Shown: positions 9,698 through 19,713 of the stretch, piece by piece
Numbering within the stretch: position 1 is the first letter of the stretch
Layout of the letters: the number at the start of each line of letters is the position of its first letter
From: Williamsia sterculiae
GTDB lineage: Bacteria > Actinomycetota > Actinomycetes > Mycobacteriales > Mycobacteriaceae
DNA: 64,000 nucleotides
NCBI RefSeq assembly: GCF_900156495.1
Contig: NZ_FTNT01000004.1
Location: 248,001-312,000 of the forward strand
Direction: 5' to 3'
Program-made: the position numbers and the translations under genes
The notes under the pieces: model-generated
What the model was told of the DNA's origin: nothing
Database searches by the model: none
Seen by the model: the letters and a program-made list of their open reading frames with translations, nothing else

Positions 9698-10901
9698 ATC
9701 CGGTCGCGGCAAGGGCTCGATGATCGGGGGGCTCATCGCGGCGCGGATCGACCCGTCGATCATGCAGCGCTTGGCGGCCGGTAAGCGCACCGCCCTGATC
9801 ACCGGGACCAACGGCAAATCGACCACCACCCGGATGGTCGCCGCCGCACTGGCCGGGGTCGGCGAGGTGGTCACCCAGGCCGACGGCGCGAACATGGATG
9901 CGGGCATCATCGCCGCCCTCACCCAGGAGCAGCACGCCGCCGTCGCCGCACTCGAGGTGGACGAACTGCACGTCCCACACGTCGCCGACTTCACCGAACC
10001 CGAAGTGCTCGTGCTGCTGAACCTCTCGCGAGACCAGCTGGACAGGGTCGGCGAGATCAACTCCATCGAGCGGAAGTTACGCGCCGGCATCGAACGCCAC
10101 CCGGAGATGACCGTGATCGCCAATTGTGACGACGTCCTGGTGGCATCGGCCGCCTACGACGCCGCGCAGGTGATCTGGGTGGCCGCAGGCGGTGGCTGGG
10201 CCAACGACTCCGTCAGTTGTCCGCGCTCGGGTGAGCCCATCGTCCGTGACGGGATCGACTGGTACAGCAGCGGAACCGACTTCCGACGGCCGACGCCGGA
10301 CTGGTGGTTCGATGACAAGGGCATCCACGGACCGGACGGTTTTCACGCCGAGTTGTCGCTGCAGCTGCCCGGTAACGCCAACCGCGGCAACGCGACCCAG
10401 GCGGTCGCGGCGGCTGTGGCCATGGGTGCCGACCCCGACACCGCGGTCACCGCTGTGTCCGCGGTCGGTGAGGTGGCGGGACGGTACGGCATCCGCCAGG
10501 TCGGAAGTCATTCCGTTCGCATGCTGCTGGCCAAGAACCCCGCCGGCTGGCAGGAGGCGATGTCGATGATCGACCAGGACGCCGACGGTCTGGTCATCGC
10601 GGTGAACGGCCAGGTTCCCGACGGTGAGGACCTCTCCTGGCTGTGGGACGTTCGCTTCGAGGCGTTCGAGACGATGCAGGTGGTCGCGGCAGGCGAACGT
10701 GCCGCCGACCTCGGGGTCCGGTTGCTGTACGCGGGCGCCGAGCACACCACCATCGATGATCCGATGCGCGCCATCGCCTCCTGCCCGCCCGGACGGGTGG
10801 AGGTGCTGGCCAACTACACCGCTTTCCGCGACCTCGGGGTCGCGATCGACCGGGCGGCACGACACGGACGGATCCCCGCCGACGGGCAGGAGCGACGATG
10901 A
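9600..10901 (+). CDS. murT: lipid II isoglutaminyl synthase, Mur-ligase-like subunit MurT
   Basis: MurT activates the D-Glu of lipid II with ATP so that GatD-derived ammonia can convert it to D-isoglutamine. The 433-residue protein has the Mur ligase P-loop TGTNGKSTTTRMV (about residues 63-75), DELHVPHV and LNLSRDQLDR central-domain motifs, and a C-terminal DUF1727 region. The zinc ribbon that family members carry as two CxxC pairs is reduced here to C207, S210, S224 and D227, so three of the four cysteines are missing. The gene directly precedes gatD with ATGA overlap and corresponds to Rv3712 of M. tuberculosis. The start at 9600 lies inside the EamA 3' end. Confidence 0.94.
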   Translation: MSNPPTRVSTRSLPTRTQVALAAARAARWASRKSGRGKGSMIGGLIAARIDPSIMQRLAAGKRTALITGTNGKSTTTRMVAAALAGVGEVVTQADGANMDAGIIAALTQEQHAAVAALEVDELHVPHVADFTEPEVLVLLNLSRDQLDRVGEINSIERKLRAGIERHPEMTVIANCDDVLVASAAYDAAQVIWVAAGGGWANDSVSCPRSGEPIVRDGIDWYSSGTDFRRPTPDWWFDDKGIHGPDGFHAELSLQLPGNANRGNATQAVAAAVAMGADPDTAVTAVSAVGEVAGRYGIRQVGSHSVRMLLAKNPAGWQEAMSMIDQDADGLVIAVNGQVPDGEDLSWLWDVRFEAFETMQVVAAGERAADLGVRLLYAGAEHTTIDDPMRAIASCPPGRVEVLANYTAFRDLGVAIDRAARHGRIPADGQERR

Positions 10902-11626
10902 GCGACACCACCTCGACCGTGCGCATCGGACTGGTCCTGCCCGACGTGATGGGCACCTACGGCGACGGCGGCAACGCGCTCGTGTTGCGGCAGCGGGCCC
11001 GGATGCGGGGCATCGATGCCCAGATCCAGCAGATCACCCTCGACGACCCGGTACCGGAGTCGTTGGACGTGTACACACTCGGTGGTGCCGAGGACTACGC
11101 CCAGCGCCTGGCCACTCGGCATCTCACCCGCCACCCGGGTCTGCAGCGCGCCGCCGAACGCGGTGCACCCGTGCTCGCCATCTGTGCGGCGATCCAGGTC
11201 CTCGGACACTGGTACGAGACGTCGGCGGGTGAGCGGGTGGACGGGATCTCCCTCCTCGACCTCACCACGCGGCCGCAGGAGATCCGCAGCATCGGCGAAC
11301 TGGCCACCACCCCGCTCATCGATGAACTCGACGCGCCGCTCCTGGGTTTCGAGAACCATCGCGGTGGCAGCACCCTGGGCCCGGCAGCCCGGCCGCTGGG
11401 TCGGGTCGACCACGGGGTGGGCAACGGGGCAGGCGAGAAGATCGAGGGAGCGGTGCAGGGTTCGGTGATCGGGACCTACCTGCACGGTCCGGCACTAGCC
11501 CGGAATCCGCAGCTCGCCGACCTGCTGTTACGGCGCGCCCTGGGTGTCGAGAGCCTCCCGCCCCTGGACCTCGACGAGGTGAACCGGTTGCGCACCGAAC
11601 GTCTCGCCGCGGCCCGACGCGGATGA
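10898..11626 (+). CDS. gatD: lipid II isoglutaminyl synthase, glutaminase subunit GatD
   Basis: A 242-residue class I glutamine amidotransferase of the CobQ/CobB type. It hydrolyses glutamine and feeds ammonia to MurT. The start region LVLPDVMGTYGDGGNALVLR is characteristic of GatD. The catalytic Cys lies in APVLAICAAIQVLG and the catalytic His in TYLHGPALARNP. It overlaps murT by four bases (ATGA), so the two subunits are translationally coupled, as in M. tuberculosis Rv3712-Rv3713. The amidation allows the 3-4 and 3-3 peptidoglycan cross-links of this group. Confidence 0.95.
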   Translation: MSDTTSTVRIGLVLPDVMGTYGDGGNALVLRQRARMRGIDAQIQQITLDDPVPESLDVYTLGGAEDYAQRLATRHLTRHPGLQRAAERGAPVLAICAAIQVLGHWYETSAGERVDGISLLDLTTRPQEIRSIGELATTPLIDELDAPLLGFENHRGGSTLGPAARPLGRVDHGVGNGAGEKIEGAVQGSVIGTYLHGPALARNPQLADLLLRRALGVESLPPLDLDEVNRLRTERLAAARRG

Positions 11627-11657
11627 CGAGACGTTCGACGGGTGGCATGCCCATGAG

Positions 11658-11671
11658 TAGCGTCGGAGACA
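11658..11671 (+). promoter_or_regulatory. leaderless promoter -10 (TAGCGT) for the VOC gene
   Basis: TAGCGT at 11658-11663, with the start codon A at 11671 eight bases after the box. This favours 11671 over the in-frame ATGs at 11623 and 11653. Confidence 0.5.
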
Positions 11672-12099
11672 TGGCACTCGTCGACAGCACCGGATTCGCA
11701 CACGTACGCCTCACCGTGACCGACATCGGACGGTCCAAACAGTTCTACGACGACTTGTTCGGTTGGCCGATCGCGGTGGATGCCTCGGACCACGCGGACG
11801 AGCCCGGAGTGCGGGAGTCGCAGGAGAAGTTCTACGGCGGTGTGGTCTACCAGACCCCACAGGGCACACTGTTCGGGCTACGCCCGGTCGGCTCCACCCG
11901 ATTCGACTCGGCGCAGACCGGACTCGATCACGTCAGCTTCGCGCTCGCGTCACGGGCCGAGCTGGACGACGCCGTGGTCGCGCTGGACGAACGCGGCATC
12001 GAGCACGGTGAGATCACCGACCTCGGCGACAACGGCTTCATCCTCTCGGTGCAGGACCCCGACGACATCAACATCGAGTTCACCGCGCCCCCGCGATGA
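11671..12099 (+). CDS. VOC-family protein (glyoxalase/bleomycin-resistance fold)
   Basis: A 142-residue protein of two beta-alpha-beta-beta-beta modules: FAHVRLTVTDIGRSKQFYDD starts the first and GLDHVSFALASRAELDDAV the second. Metal-ligand candidates are His in FAHVRL, His in GLDHVSF and Glu in INIEFTAP, as in vicinal-oxygen-chelate enzymes. Functions range from lyases and dioxygenases to antibiotic binding, and nothing here picks one. It lies 44 bp after gatD but has its own leaderless -10 box, so it is probably expressed separately. Confidence 0.85.
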   Translation: MALVDSTGFAHVRLTVTDIGRSKQFYDDLFGWPIAVDASDHADEPGVRESQEKFYGGVVYQTPQGTLFGLRPVGSTRFDSAQTGLDHVSFALASRAELDDAVVALDERGIEHGEITDLGDNGFILSVQDPDDINIEFTAPPR

Positions 12100-12242
12100 C
12101 CGCCATCGGCCTGCCCGGCGATCGGTAGGCCGCCGACCGCGGCGAGCCGCGCCCGCTACACGACCCTCCTGGGCCACGATACGATCGACAATCCTGCCGC
12201 TCGGTGGTGACGGTCAGAGGTCGAGGCGAAGGAGCGCGTCAG

Positions 12243-13868
12243 ATGTCCGGGTTGGACACACCACTCACACCCCTACGATTCCTGGGTCGCGCGGCGGCCG
12301 TGTACCCCGACAAGGTCGCCGTCGTCGATGGATCCCGCGCACTCACCTACCGGGAGTTCGCCTCGCGGGTGACCCGCCTCGCCGACGCCTGTGTGTCATC
12401 CGGGATGGCCGCGGGTGACCGGGTGGCGTTCCTCGGCACCAATTCGGCCGAACTGCTGGCGGCGCACTACGCCATTCCGCTGTTCGGCGGCGTGTTGGTG
12501 GCGGTGAACACCAGACTGTCGGCCCGGGAGGTCGACTACATCTGCGAACACTCCGGCGCGCGGTTGCTTTTCGGTGACGGTGACCTGCTGACCGGGGTCG
12601 GCGCCGACACCGCCCGACCCGGTGCGGTCGAGGAGGTCGTGGAGATTCCCGACGTCGACGGCGATCTCCACGGAGTCGGCACACCGTTGGCCGACTTCGT
12701 GGGACGCGCGACGGGTACAGCGGTGATCCCATGGGAGGTCGACGACGAGACCCGTGCCATCTCCATCAACTACACCTCGGGCACCACTGGACGACCCAAA
12801 GGTGTGGTCTACACCCACCGGGGCGCCTACCTGAACGCCCTGGGCGAGGTGTTCCATCAGGGGTTCGACGCCGACACCCGTTACCTGTGGACCCTGCCGA
12901 TGTTCCATTGCAACGGGTGGTGCACCACCTGGGCGGTGACCGCGGCAGGAGGAACCCACGTGTGTCTCCGCGCTGTCCGCGGCGACATCATGTGGCAACT
13001 GATCGACGCCCAGGGCATCGACCACATGTGCGGTGCACCAACCGTTCTCACCGCACTGGCCACCGCCGCGCAGGCGCATCGGCTGACCCGGCCGGTCACC
13101 ATCACGACGGCGGGGGCACCGCCCAGTCCGACCATCATCGGTCGGATCCGGGGACTCGGCGCCACCCTGGTCCACGTCTACGGTCTGACCGAGACCTACG
13201 GCCCCTACTCCATCTGCGAGACCAAACCGGAGTGGACCGACCTCCCCGCGGACGAGCAATCGGCACTGCTCGCCCGGCAGGGCGTCGGGATGATCACGTC
13301 GGACGAACTCCGCGTCGTGCGTGAACAAACCGACCCCGACGACGCGCTGGTCGACGTGACAGCCGACGGCACCGAGATGGGTGAGATCGTGATGCGCGGG
13401 AATTCGGTGATGCAGGGCTACTTCGCCGACGACGAGCACACCGCCGCCGCGTTTGCCGGCGGTTGGTTCCACTCCGGTGACCTGGGGGTGATGCATCCCG
13501 ACGGATACGTGCAACTGCTCGACCGGGCCAAGGACGTGGTGATCTCCGGTGGCGAGAACATCTCCACCATCGAGGTGGAGCAGGCACTGGCCAGTCACGC
13601 GGCTGTGCAGGAGGTGGCGGTCATCGGCGTCCCCGACGAGAAGTGGGGAGAGCGGCCCAAGGCCTTCGTCACCCTTGTGCAGGGTACCGGGACCAGCACC
13701 CTCGAGGCCGAGCTCATCGCGCACGTGAAAACGCACATCGCCTCGTACAAGGCGCCACGGGCGGTGGAGTTCCTGATCGAGCTGCCCAAGACCTCGACCG
13801 GCAAGATCCGCAAGAAGGAGTTGCGCGACGCCGAATGGTCGACGTCCGACCACCGGATCCAGGGATGA
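12243..13868 (+). CDS. AMP-binding acyl-CoA synthetase (FadD-like)
   Basis: A 541-residue ANL-superfamily ligase that adenylates a carboxylic acid and transfers it to CoA. Motifs in order: the P-loop-like [16 protein letters not shown] (A3, about residue 176), [24 protein letters not shown] (A5), [16 protein letters not shown] (A7), [15 protein letters not shown] (A8/A10) and the C-terminal catalytic Lys in [14 protein letters not shown]. The FHCNGW signature matches medium/long-chain acyl-CoA synthetases. The ATG at 12243 follows GAAGGAG and is preferred to 12204. The stop overlaps lysX (ATGA), so the two are coupled. The chain length of the substrate is unknown. Confidence 0.9.
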   Translation: MSGLDTPLTPLRFLGRAAAVYPDKVAVVDGSRALTYREFASRVTRLADACVSSGMAAGDRVAFLGTNSAELLAAHYAIPLFGGVLVAVNTRLSAREVDYICEHSGARLLFGDGDLLTGVGADTARPGAVEEVVEIPDVDGDLHGVGTPLADFVGRATGTAVIPWEVDDETRAISINYTSGTTGRPKGVVYTHRGAYLNALGEVFHQGFDADTRYLWTLPMFHCNGWCTTWAVTAAGGTHVCLRAVRGDIMWQLIDAQGIDHMCGAPTVLTALATAAQAHRLTRPVTITTAGAPPSPTIIGRIRGLGATLVHVYGLTETYGPYSICETKPEWTDLPADEQSALLARQGVGMITSDELRVVREQTDPDDALVDVTADGTEMGEIVMRGNSVMQGYFADDEHTAAAFAGGWFHSGDLGVMHPDGYVQLLDRAKDVVISGGENISTIEVEQALASHAAVQEVAVIGVPDEKWGERPKAFVTLVQGTGTSTLEAELIAHVKTHIASYKAPRAVEFLIELPKTSTGKIRKKELRDAEWSTSDHRIQG

Positions 13869-16800
13869 CGGTCACCGCGTCGAGTGGTCGCCGGGCCGAC
13901 CGCGCGGCCCACCCGGCCGGCCTGTTCGCCGACGCGCCTCGCCGTGCCAGTGCTGCGGTGGGGTGTCTGTCGGTCTTCTGTCTCATCAGCAGTGTGTCGG
14001 TGGTGTTCCGCCGGATCACCCATGTTCCACGCGAATACGTCGACAACTATCTGATCTCTGCACCCGATACCAGCTTCGCGTGGGCGTTCGTCCTGGGGCT
14101 GTTGGCCTTTGCTCTGGCCATGCGCAAGCGCATCGCCTGGTGGTCGACCGTCGGCTACATCCTGGCCTTCGGGACGGCCAACGTGATCTATCTGTTCGAG
14201 CCCTTCTCCCGTGACAACGACGTCGACACCATCGTCCGGGTCAACATCTGCGTCGGATTGGTCCTCCAGCTGATCGCACTGGCCTACCTGATCGCCAGTT
14301 ACCGGCAGTTCTACACGCGGGTGCGGCGCGGCGCCCTCTGGAAGGCCGCCGGGCTGTTGTTCGGCGGACTCGTCGCGTTCACGCTGCTCGGCTGGGGTCT
14401 CGTCGAGTTGTTGCCACGACATGTGCACTCCGGCGACCGACTCGGCTACGCCATCAATCATGTGGTGACCTTCGGTTCGGTCCCGGTGACCGACGACGAC
14501 CGGTCCGAACACTCCTACGGGGCGGTCGACGGTTTCCTCGGCCTGCTCGGCGCGCTGGCCCTGATCGCGGCTGCCGCATTGCTGTTCCGGTCCCAACGTT
14601 CGGACAACTCGTTGACGGCCGAGGACGAACGACTGCTGCGGTTGTTGATCGATGGTTACAGCGGTGACGACTCCCTGGCCTACTTCTCCACCCGACGTGA
14701 CAAGGCGGTGGTCTTCGCGCCCAACGGTCTGGCCGCCATCACCTATCGCGTGGAGGTGGGCACCTGCATGGCCGGTGGTGATCCGGTGGGCGACAAGAGG
14801 TACTGGCCCGACGCGATCGCCGCGTTCATCGCCATCTGTGATCGCTACGGTTGGCATCCCGCTGCGATGGGGGTCAGCGTGACCGGTGCCCAGATGTGGG
14901 AGGACGCCGGTTTCGACATCCTCAACATCGGTGACGAGGCGATCGTCCACACGCGCGGGTACAACGTGAACGGTCCGGAGATGAAGGCGGTGCGTCAGTC
15001 GGTGGCGCGGGTACGTCGCGCGGGGATCACGGTGCGGATCCGGCGGCACGGGGAACTGAGCCCGGCCGCGCTCGCCGAGACGGTTCGACTGGCCGACGAA
15101 TGGCGTGACACCGACGAAGAACGCGGATTCTCGATGGCCCTGGGCAGGCTGGGCGATCCCGCCGACGGCGACTGCATCCTGGTCGAGGCGGTGCAGCACG
15201 CCGACACCGCCGACGAGAAGGTCGTCGGGATGCTGTCGTTCGTGCCATGGGGCACCAACGGGGCGTCGTTGGACGTGATGCGCCGCGACCGCCGTTCGGT
15301 CAACGGTCTCGTGGAGACGATGGTCACCGAGTTCGCCGAGAACGCCGAGGAATTCGGCGTCCTCTACATCTCGATGAATTTCGCGGCCTTCCGTGCGGTG
15401 TTCGAGGAGGGCGGTCAGATCGGGGCGGGGCCGGTGCTCCGAACCATGTACGGGGCGTTGACCTTCGCCTCGAAGTATGTGCAGATGGAGTCGCTGTACA
15501 AGAGCAACGCCAAATACCGGCCTGAGTGGCGCCCGCGCTTTCTGTGCCTGGAGGACAACCGCACCATCCCCCGGGTGGGATTGGCGGCGGTGGTCAACGA
15601 GGGGTTCGTCAAACTACCGAAGTTCGGCTCGTCGCGGACGTCGCGATTCACCGGAAATGCGTCATCGATCCCCGAGGGGGTCGACGTGGACGCCATCGCC
15701 GCACACATCGCCGACCAGGCCAACGGTGATCACGTCCGCGCGCGCCGACCTGAGCAGGTCCGGGTGCGACTGTCAAAACTCGACCGGATGGTCGACGCGG
15801 GCATCGACCCCTATCCGCCCGCGGATCCACCGTCGCACAGTGTCTCCGATGCGGCGTCCGCACCGCTCGAGACCGCGGTCCGCATCGCCGGTCGGGTGAT
15901 CCGGATGCGCGACCTCGGCAAAGTGGTGTTCCTGGAGCTACGCGACTGGAGTGGTGGTGTGCAGGTGCTGGTGGACGCGCACACGATGTCGCCCACCGCA
16001 CCGGATGTGGCCGCGACCATCGACCTCGGCGATCTCGTCGAGGTGTCGGGAACGATGGGGCACAGCCGATCCGGGGAGCTGTCGGTGCTCGCCACGGACT
16101 GGCGGATGCTCGGCAAATGCCTGCATCCACTACCCGACAAGTGGCACGGTTTGACCGACCCCGAGGCTCGGGTGCGACAGCGGTACGTGGATCTCGCGGT
16201 GAACCCACGCGCTCGGGATCTTCTGGTGGTGCACAGTCGCATAGTCAAGTCGATCCGTGACTTCATGTCCGAGCGTGGGTATCTGGAGGTGGAGACACCG
16301 ATCCTGCAACCGGTGCACGGCGGAGCCAACGCGGCCCCGTTCACCACCCACATCAACGCCTACGATCTGGATCTCTACCTGCGGATCGCACCGGAGTTGT
16401 ATCTGAAGCGGCTGTGCGTCGGCGGGATGGAGAAGGTGTTCGAGATCGGTCGCAACTTCCGCAACGAGGGAGTCGACTTCAAACACAACCCGGAGTTCAC
16501 CAGTTTGGAAGCCTATGCAGCACACGGTGACTACGACACCATGCTGCATCTCACCCGCGAGCTCATCCAGAACGCGGCGGTGGCCGCGCACGGTCGCGAG
16601 GTGGTGTTCGTCGAACGAGACGGGGCGGTCGAGGAATTCGACATCTCCGGCACGTGGCCGATCAAGACCCTGCACGGCGCGGTGTCGGAGGCGTTGGGGG
16701 CAGAGGTGACCCCGGCGACGGGGCTGCGCGAACTCCGACAGCTCTGCGACGACATTGGGATCGCGTACCGGCAGGACTGGGATGCCGGTCAGGTCGCCCT

Positions 16801-17194
16801 GGAGATGTACGAGCATCTCGTCGAGGATCGGACCACGTTCCCGACCTTCTACAAGGACTTCCCCACCTCGGTGTCACCGTTGACCCGAGCCCACCGCACC
16901 ATCGCCGGCGTCACCGAGCGATGGGATCTGGTCGCCTGGGGTGTGGAATTGGGCACCGCGTACACCGAGTTGACCGACCCGGTGGAGCAACGCAGGCGAC
17001 TGACAGAGCAGTCGTTGCTGGCCGCCGGAGGCGACCCGGAGGCCATGGAGCTCGACGAGGACTTCCTGCAGGCACTGGAACACGCGATGATGCCCACCGG
17101 TGGGCTGGGGATCGGTGTGGACCGGATCGTGATGCTGCTGACGGGTCAGTCGATCCGCGAGACCCTGGCCTTCCCGTTGGCCAAGCCGCGCTGA
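13865..17194 (+). CDS. lysX: bifunctional lysyl-phosphatidylglycerol synthase / lysyl-tRNA synthetase
   Basis: A 1109-residue fusion; M. tuberculosis LysX is of similar size. Residues about 30-245 hold five to seven membrane helices (MprF-like). Residues about 250-600 form the DUF2156 acyltransferase domain that moves Lys from Lys-tRNA to phosphatidylglycerol. An OB-fold starts near 674 ([20 protein letters not shown]), then the class II LysRS core: [11 protein letters not shown], motif 2 [20 protein letters not shown] (about 864) and motif 3 [12 protein letters not shown] near the end. Lysinylated lipid lowers membrane charge and protects against cationic peptides. It is coupled to the acyl-CoA synthetase by ATGA. 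The start is set by that overlap. Confidence 0.95.
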   Translation: MTVTASSGRRADRAAHPAGLFADAPRRASAAVGCLSVFCLISSVSVVFRRITHVPREYVDNYLISAPDTSFAWAFVLGLLAFALAMRKRIAWWSTVGYILAFGTANVIYLFEPFSRDNDVDTIVRVNICVGLVLQLIALAYLIASYRQFYTRVRRGALWKAAGLLFGGLVAFTLLGWGLVELLPRHVHSGDRLGYAINHVVTFGSVPVTDDDRSEHSYGAVDGFLGLLGALALIAAAALLFRSQRSDNSLTAEDERLLRLLIDGYSGDDSLAYFSTRRDKAVVFAPNGLAAITYRVEVGTCMAGGDPVGDKRYWPDAIAAFIAICDRYGWHPAAMGVSVTGAQMWEDAGFDILNIGDEAIVHTRGYNVNGPEMKAVRQSVARVRRAGITVRIRRHGELSPAALAETVRLADEWRDTDEERGFSMALGRLGDPADGDCILVEAVQHADTADEKVVGMLSFVPWGTNGASLDVMRRDRRSVNGLVETMVTEFAENAEEFGVLYISMNFAAFRAVFEEGGQIGAGPVLRTMYGALTFASKYVQMESLYKSNAKYRPEWRPRFLCLEDNRTIPRVGLAAVVNEGFVKLPKFGSSRTSRFTGNASSIPEGVDVDAIAAHIADQANGDHVRARRPEQVRVRLSKLDRMVDAGIDPYPPADPPSHSVSDAASAPLETAVRIAGRVIRMRDLGKVVFLELRDWSGGVQVLVDAHTMSPTAPDVAATIDLGDLVEVSGTMGHSRSGELSVLATDWRMLGKCLHPLPDKWHGLTDPEARVRQRYVDLAVNPRARDLLVVHSRIVKSIRDFMSERGYLEVETPILQPVHGGANAAPFTTHINAYDLDLYLRIAPELYLKRLCVGGMEKVFEIGRNFRNEGVDFKHNPEFTSLEAYAAHGDYDTMLHLTRELIQNAAVAAHGREVVFVERDGAVEEFDISGTWPIKTLHGAVSEALGAEVTPATGLRELRQLCDDIGIAYRQDWDAGQVALEMYEHLVEDRTTFPTFYKDFPTSVSPLTRAHRTIAGVTERWDLVAWGVELGTAYTELTDPVEQRRRLTEQSLLAAGGDPEAMELDEDFLQALEHAMMPTGGLGIGVDRIVMLLTGQSIRETLAFPLAKPR

Positions 17195-17198
17195 CGTC

Positions 17199-17219
17199 GT
17201 CCAGCGGTCCGTCGTTCGC
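17199..17219 (+). repeat. degenerate single copy of the 21-bp unit
   Basis: GTCCAGCGGTCCG plus TCGTTCGC, just after the lysX stop, matches unit 1 of the 6.6-kb array at all but two positions. Confidence 0.5.
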
Positions 17220-17280
17220 GCTCGTCACGAGCACCGGCGTCGGATGGCGCCGACGGGGATATCTGGGTAGACCTGTTGCT

Positions 17281-17703
17281 GTGACCACTTCTGCGCTCCC
17301 CAGTCCTCCTCCCACCACGCCTGCCCGCACCACTGCGCGTCTGATCCTCGCGGGTGCCATGGTGTTCGCCGGCCTCGGTCATCTGTTCTGGGCTCGGAGA
17401 GCGTTCCGGGCACAGGTTCCGGAGTTCGTACCGTTGGACGAGGACGCCGTGGTGGTGGCCTCGGGTGGCGTGGAGATCATGTTGGGTGCCGGTCTCGCCG
17501 TGCTGACCCGGGATCGGGTACTGGTCGGCCGGTTGTTGGCCGTCTTCTTCGCCGCGGTGTTCCCGGGCAACCTCGCCCAGTATGTGCACAAGCGCAATGC
17601 CTTCGGATTGGACACGGACAACAAGCGACTCGTCCGCCTGGTGTTCCAGCCCGCATTGATCGCCTGGGCACTGTGGTCGACAGGCGTGCCGCGGAAGCGC
17701 TGA
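17281..17703 (+). CDS. small DoxX-like four-helix membrane protein
   Basis: A 140-residue protein. After a Pro/Thr-rich N-terminus come four hydrophobic segments: RLILAGAMVFAGLGHLFW, VVVASGGVEIMLGAGLAVL, LLAVFFAAVFPGNLAQYV and FQPALIAWALWSTG. The GHLFW and FPGNLAQY positions match DoxX-like/YpjA-type proteins. The GTG at 17281 has no ribosome site and follows a weak TAGACC box, so it may be leaderless. It sits downstream of lysX but 86 bp away. The role is unknown; relatives occur next to redox and stress genes. Confidence 0.7.
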   Translation: MTTSALPSPPPTTPARTTARLILAGAMVFAGLGHLFWARRAFRAQVPEFVPLDEDAVVVASGGVEIMLGAGLAVLTRDRVLVGRLLAVFFAAVFPGNLAQYVHKRNAFGLDTDNKRLVRLVFQPALIAWALWSTGVPRKR

Positions 17704-17716
17704 CGGGCTCGACCGC

Positions 17717-17800
17717 CGCCGGTTCGGCCCACCCGACCGGGATATGCGCCCAGTCGACGTGAACGACGGCCCACTCGACGTGGGTTTCGGCCCACTCGAC
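17717..17800 (-). repeat. 21-bp-period tandem repeat, four units
   Basis: On the minus strand, units occupy 17780-17800, 17759-17779, 17738-17758 and 17717-17737. The first two share GTCGAGTGGGCCG exactly; the last two are diverged (GTCGACTGGGCG and GTCGGGTGGGCCG cores). This is the same unit as the 6578-6640 array and fills the spacer between two converging genes. Confidence 0.8.
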
Positions 17801-17803
17801 GCC

Positions 17804-18361
17804 TCAGCCGACCACCCGACAGCGACCGCGGGTGCGATCGACCCCGAACCAACCGCGTTCGAACTGCTGCCAGCGTCGCAGATGCTCACGACAGGCCTCG
17901 CCGTCACGAGCGACGGCGCGTTCGAGACGTTCGGCGGCGGTGCCGCCGTCGAGCCACAGCGCGTAGGTCAACCGGTCTGCCATTCGCCGACGTGCGCTGG
18001 ACACGCCCTCGATGATCAGCAGAGGTTGCCACCGCCGCCACACCGGTGGCCCGACCTCCGGCTCACCGTCGACCCACACCCGCGGGCGATACCGGTGATC
18101 ACGGCGTCGGGTGAAGTCCCGCAGGATGGTCGACTCCAATTCCGGCCACCACGCGACCGGGTTGTCCCAGGTGGCGAATTCGTCGGTGCGGATGAGCGTA
18201 GCCGCGGTTCCCCGCGCGTCCAGCTCGGCCATCAACAGGTCGGCGAACGTCGACTTACCCGAGCCCGACGGCCCGTCGATCGCGACGATGCCGGACAGCA
18301 TCTCCGCGGCCAACAACCGGGCCTGCACACGCGCGTCCTCGTCGAGCGCCTGGGTCGTCAC
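17804..18361 (-). CDS. uridine-kinase-like P-loop protein
   Basis: A 185-residue protein with Walker [10 protein letters not shown] (about residues 30-38), [17 protein letters not shown] (the Asp-containing substrate segment of uridine/phosphoribulokinase-type kinases) and a Walker B-like [12 protein letters not shown]. It is likely a small cytoplasmic nucleoside or metabolite kinase. It starts at the ATG overlapping the recR stop by four bases, so it is expressed with ybaB-recR. Conserved actinobacterial homologues are annotated only as uridine kinase or (d)CMP-kinase-like. The substrate is unproven. Confidence 0.8.
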   Translation of the reverse strand: MTTQALDEDARVQARLLAAEMLSGIVAIDGPSGSGKSTFADLLMAELDARGTAATLIRTDEFATWDNPVAWWPELESTILRDFTRRRDHRYRPRVWVDGEPEVGPPVWRRWQPLLIIEGVSSARRRMADRLTYALWLDGGTAAERLERAVARDGEACREHLRRWQQFERGWFGVDRTRGRCRVVG

Positions 18362-18969
18362 GACAGGACGCGTCGTCCCGACAGCGCGCGACCCAGGGTG
18401 AGTTCGTCGGCGAACTCCAGGTCGCCGCCCATCGGCAGACCGGACGCGAGCCGGGTCACCGACAGCCCAGGGAAGTCCCGCAACATCCGCACCAGATACG
18501 TCGCCGTCGCCTCACCCTCGGTGTTGGGATCGGTGGCGACGATGATCTCCGAGACGTCCACCCCGTCGTCCTGGTCGGCCAGCCGACGCAGTAGCTCACG
18601 AATCCGCAGTTGATCCGGACCGACCCCGTTCAGCGGATCCAGCGCTCCACCGAGCACGTGGTATCGGCCGGTGAATTCCTTGGTCCGTTCGATGGCCTGC
18701 ACATCCTTGGGCTCCTCGACCACACAGATCTTGGTCGCGTCCCGGCGCGCGTCGGCGCAGATACGGCAGAGCTTGTTCGCCGCCACGTTGCCGCATTCCA
18801 CACAGAACGTCACGTCGTCGCGCACGTGCCCCAGGGCGGAGATCAACCGGTCGATCTCCTTGTTCTCCACCGACAAGAGGTGGAACGCGATGCGCTGGGC
18901 CCCTTTCGGACCGAGTCCCGGGAGCTTGGCCAGCTCGTCGATCAGGTCCTGGATCGGTCCTTCATACAT
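18358..18969 (-). CDS. recR: recombination mediator RecR
   Basis: 203 residues, the standard RecR length. The HhH start reads [20 protein letters not shown], then comes a C4 zinc finger ([18 protein letters not shown], about residues 56-75), a Toprim domain with [12 protein letters not shown], and a Walker-B-like C-terminal segment. With RecO and RecF it helps load RecA at single-strand gaps. It lies 9 bp after ybaB and overlaps the kinase gene, the common ybaB-recR operon (Rv3716c-Rv3715c). Confidence 0.97.
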   Translation of the reverse strand: MYEGPIQDLIDELAKLPGLGPKGAQRIAFHLLSVENKEIDRLISALGHVRDDVTFCVECGNVAANKLCRICADARRDATKICVVEEPKDVQAIERTKEFTGRYHVLGGALDPLNGVGPDQLRIRELLRRLADQDDGVDVSEIIVATDPNTEGEATATYLVRMLRDFPGLSVTRLASGLPMGGDLEFADELTLGRALSGRRVLS

Positions 18970-18978
18970 CGGCCGCCG

Positions 18979-19311
18979 TCACAGTCCGCCGAGGCCGGGG
19001 ATGTCACCACCCAGACCACCGGCCAGCGGACCCATCTTCTGCTGGGTCAGGGCCTCGCGTTTGCTCGCCAGGTCGGCCAGTGCCCCGACCACCAGGTCCT
19101 GCAGGGTGTCGACGTCGTCGCGGTCGACCACGTCGGGTGAGATCTGCACCGCGGTCACCTCACCGGTGCCGGACCCGGTCACGGTGACCAGTCCGTTGCC
19201 CGCCGTGCCGGAGATCTCGGTGTTCGCGATCTCGTTCTGTGCGGCCAGCAACTGCTGCTGCATCTGTTGCGCCTGCTCCAGCAGGCCTGCCATCGGGTTC
19301 TCGGGATCCAC
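18979..19311 (-). CDS. ybaB: YbaB/EbfC nucleoid-associated protein
   Basis: 110 residues. LLEQAQQMQQQLLAAQNEIA is the N-terminal helix of the dimer, followed by the VTVTGSGTGEVTAVQISPDV beta region and a C-terminal helix with a Gly-rich tail. Family dimers bind DNA and bridge it. The GTG start is immediately preceded by GAGGGC and a TACCCT -10 box (19323-19318), so the mRNA is probably leaderless and this is the operon promoter for ybaB-recR-kinase. Confidence 0.94.
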   Translation of the reverse strand: MDPENPMAGLLEQAQQMQQQLLAAQNEIANTEISGTAGNGLVTVTGSGTGEVTAVQISPDVVDRDDVDTLQDLVVGALADLASKREALTQQKMGPLAGGLGGDIPGLGGL

Positions 19312-19317
19312 GCCCTC

Positions 19318-19323
19318 AGGGTA
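19318..19323 (-). promoter_or_regulatory. -10 box of the ybaB-recR operon
   Basis: TACCCT on the minus strand, six bases before the GTG at 19311, fits a leaderless actinobacterial promoter. Confidence 0.5.
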
Positions 19324-19377
19324 ATCGTCCCGACGACAAGCGGGCGGTGGCCACGCCCCACGTGCGGCGAGCAGCCG

Positions 19378-19713
19378 CTACCCGACCAACCGGTCCAGGT
19401 GCGCGGCGATGTCGGCGACCGTGGTCTCCTCCGCCGCGACCACCCGGAACGCGAGCGACGACGCACCGCCGAAGAGCCGCGCCGCCCGAGGGATCAGCGC
19501 GAACTCGAACTCGTCGTCGTCGCGTCGCCAGCTCAGGATCCCCTCGTCCACCGGGGCGCCGACCCCGGTGGTGATCGAATACCGCGGACGCGGGGTCTCG
19601 ACCGTGCCCAGGAGGTCACGCTGGATCTGGAAGCACTCACCGCTCTCGTCGTCGAGAAAGATGATCGCCTCGCAACCGAGGTCCGGGAAGGTGTCGTGCG
19701 ACGCGATGATCAT
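19378..19713 (-). CDS. Imm10-like immunity-family protein (tentative)
   Basis: A 111-residue cytoplasmic protein. The pattern ECFQIQRDL, RYSITTGVGAPVDEGILSWR, EFEFALIPRAARLFG and a hydrophobic last strand resembles the Imm10 fold (LxLxRxxxxxxxD, YxGVxxW, LxLxLxxxAAxxLG). Imm10 proteins neutralise polymorphic toxins. No toxin or secretion gene lies near, so it would be an orphan immunity gene or a cousin with another function. It begins the accessory island, between ybaB and the XRE gene. The assignment is from pattern memory only. Confidence 0.6.
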   Translation of the reverse strand: MIIASHDTFPDLGCEAIIFLDDESGECFQIQRDLLGTVETPRPRYSITTGVGAPVDEGILSWRRDDDEFEFALIPRAARLFGGASSLAFRVVAAEETTVADIAAHLDRLVG

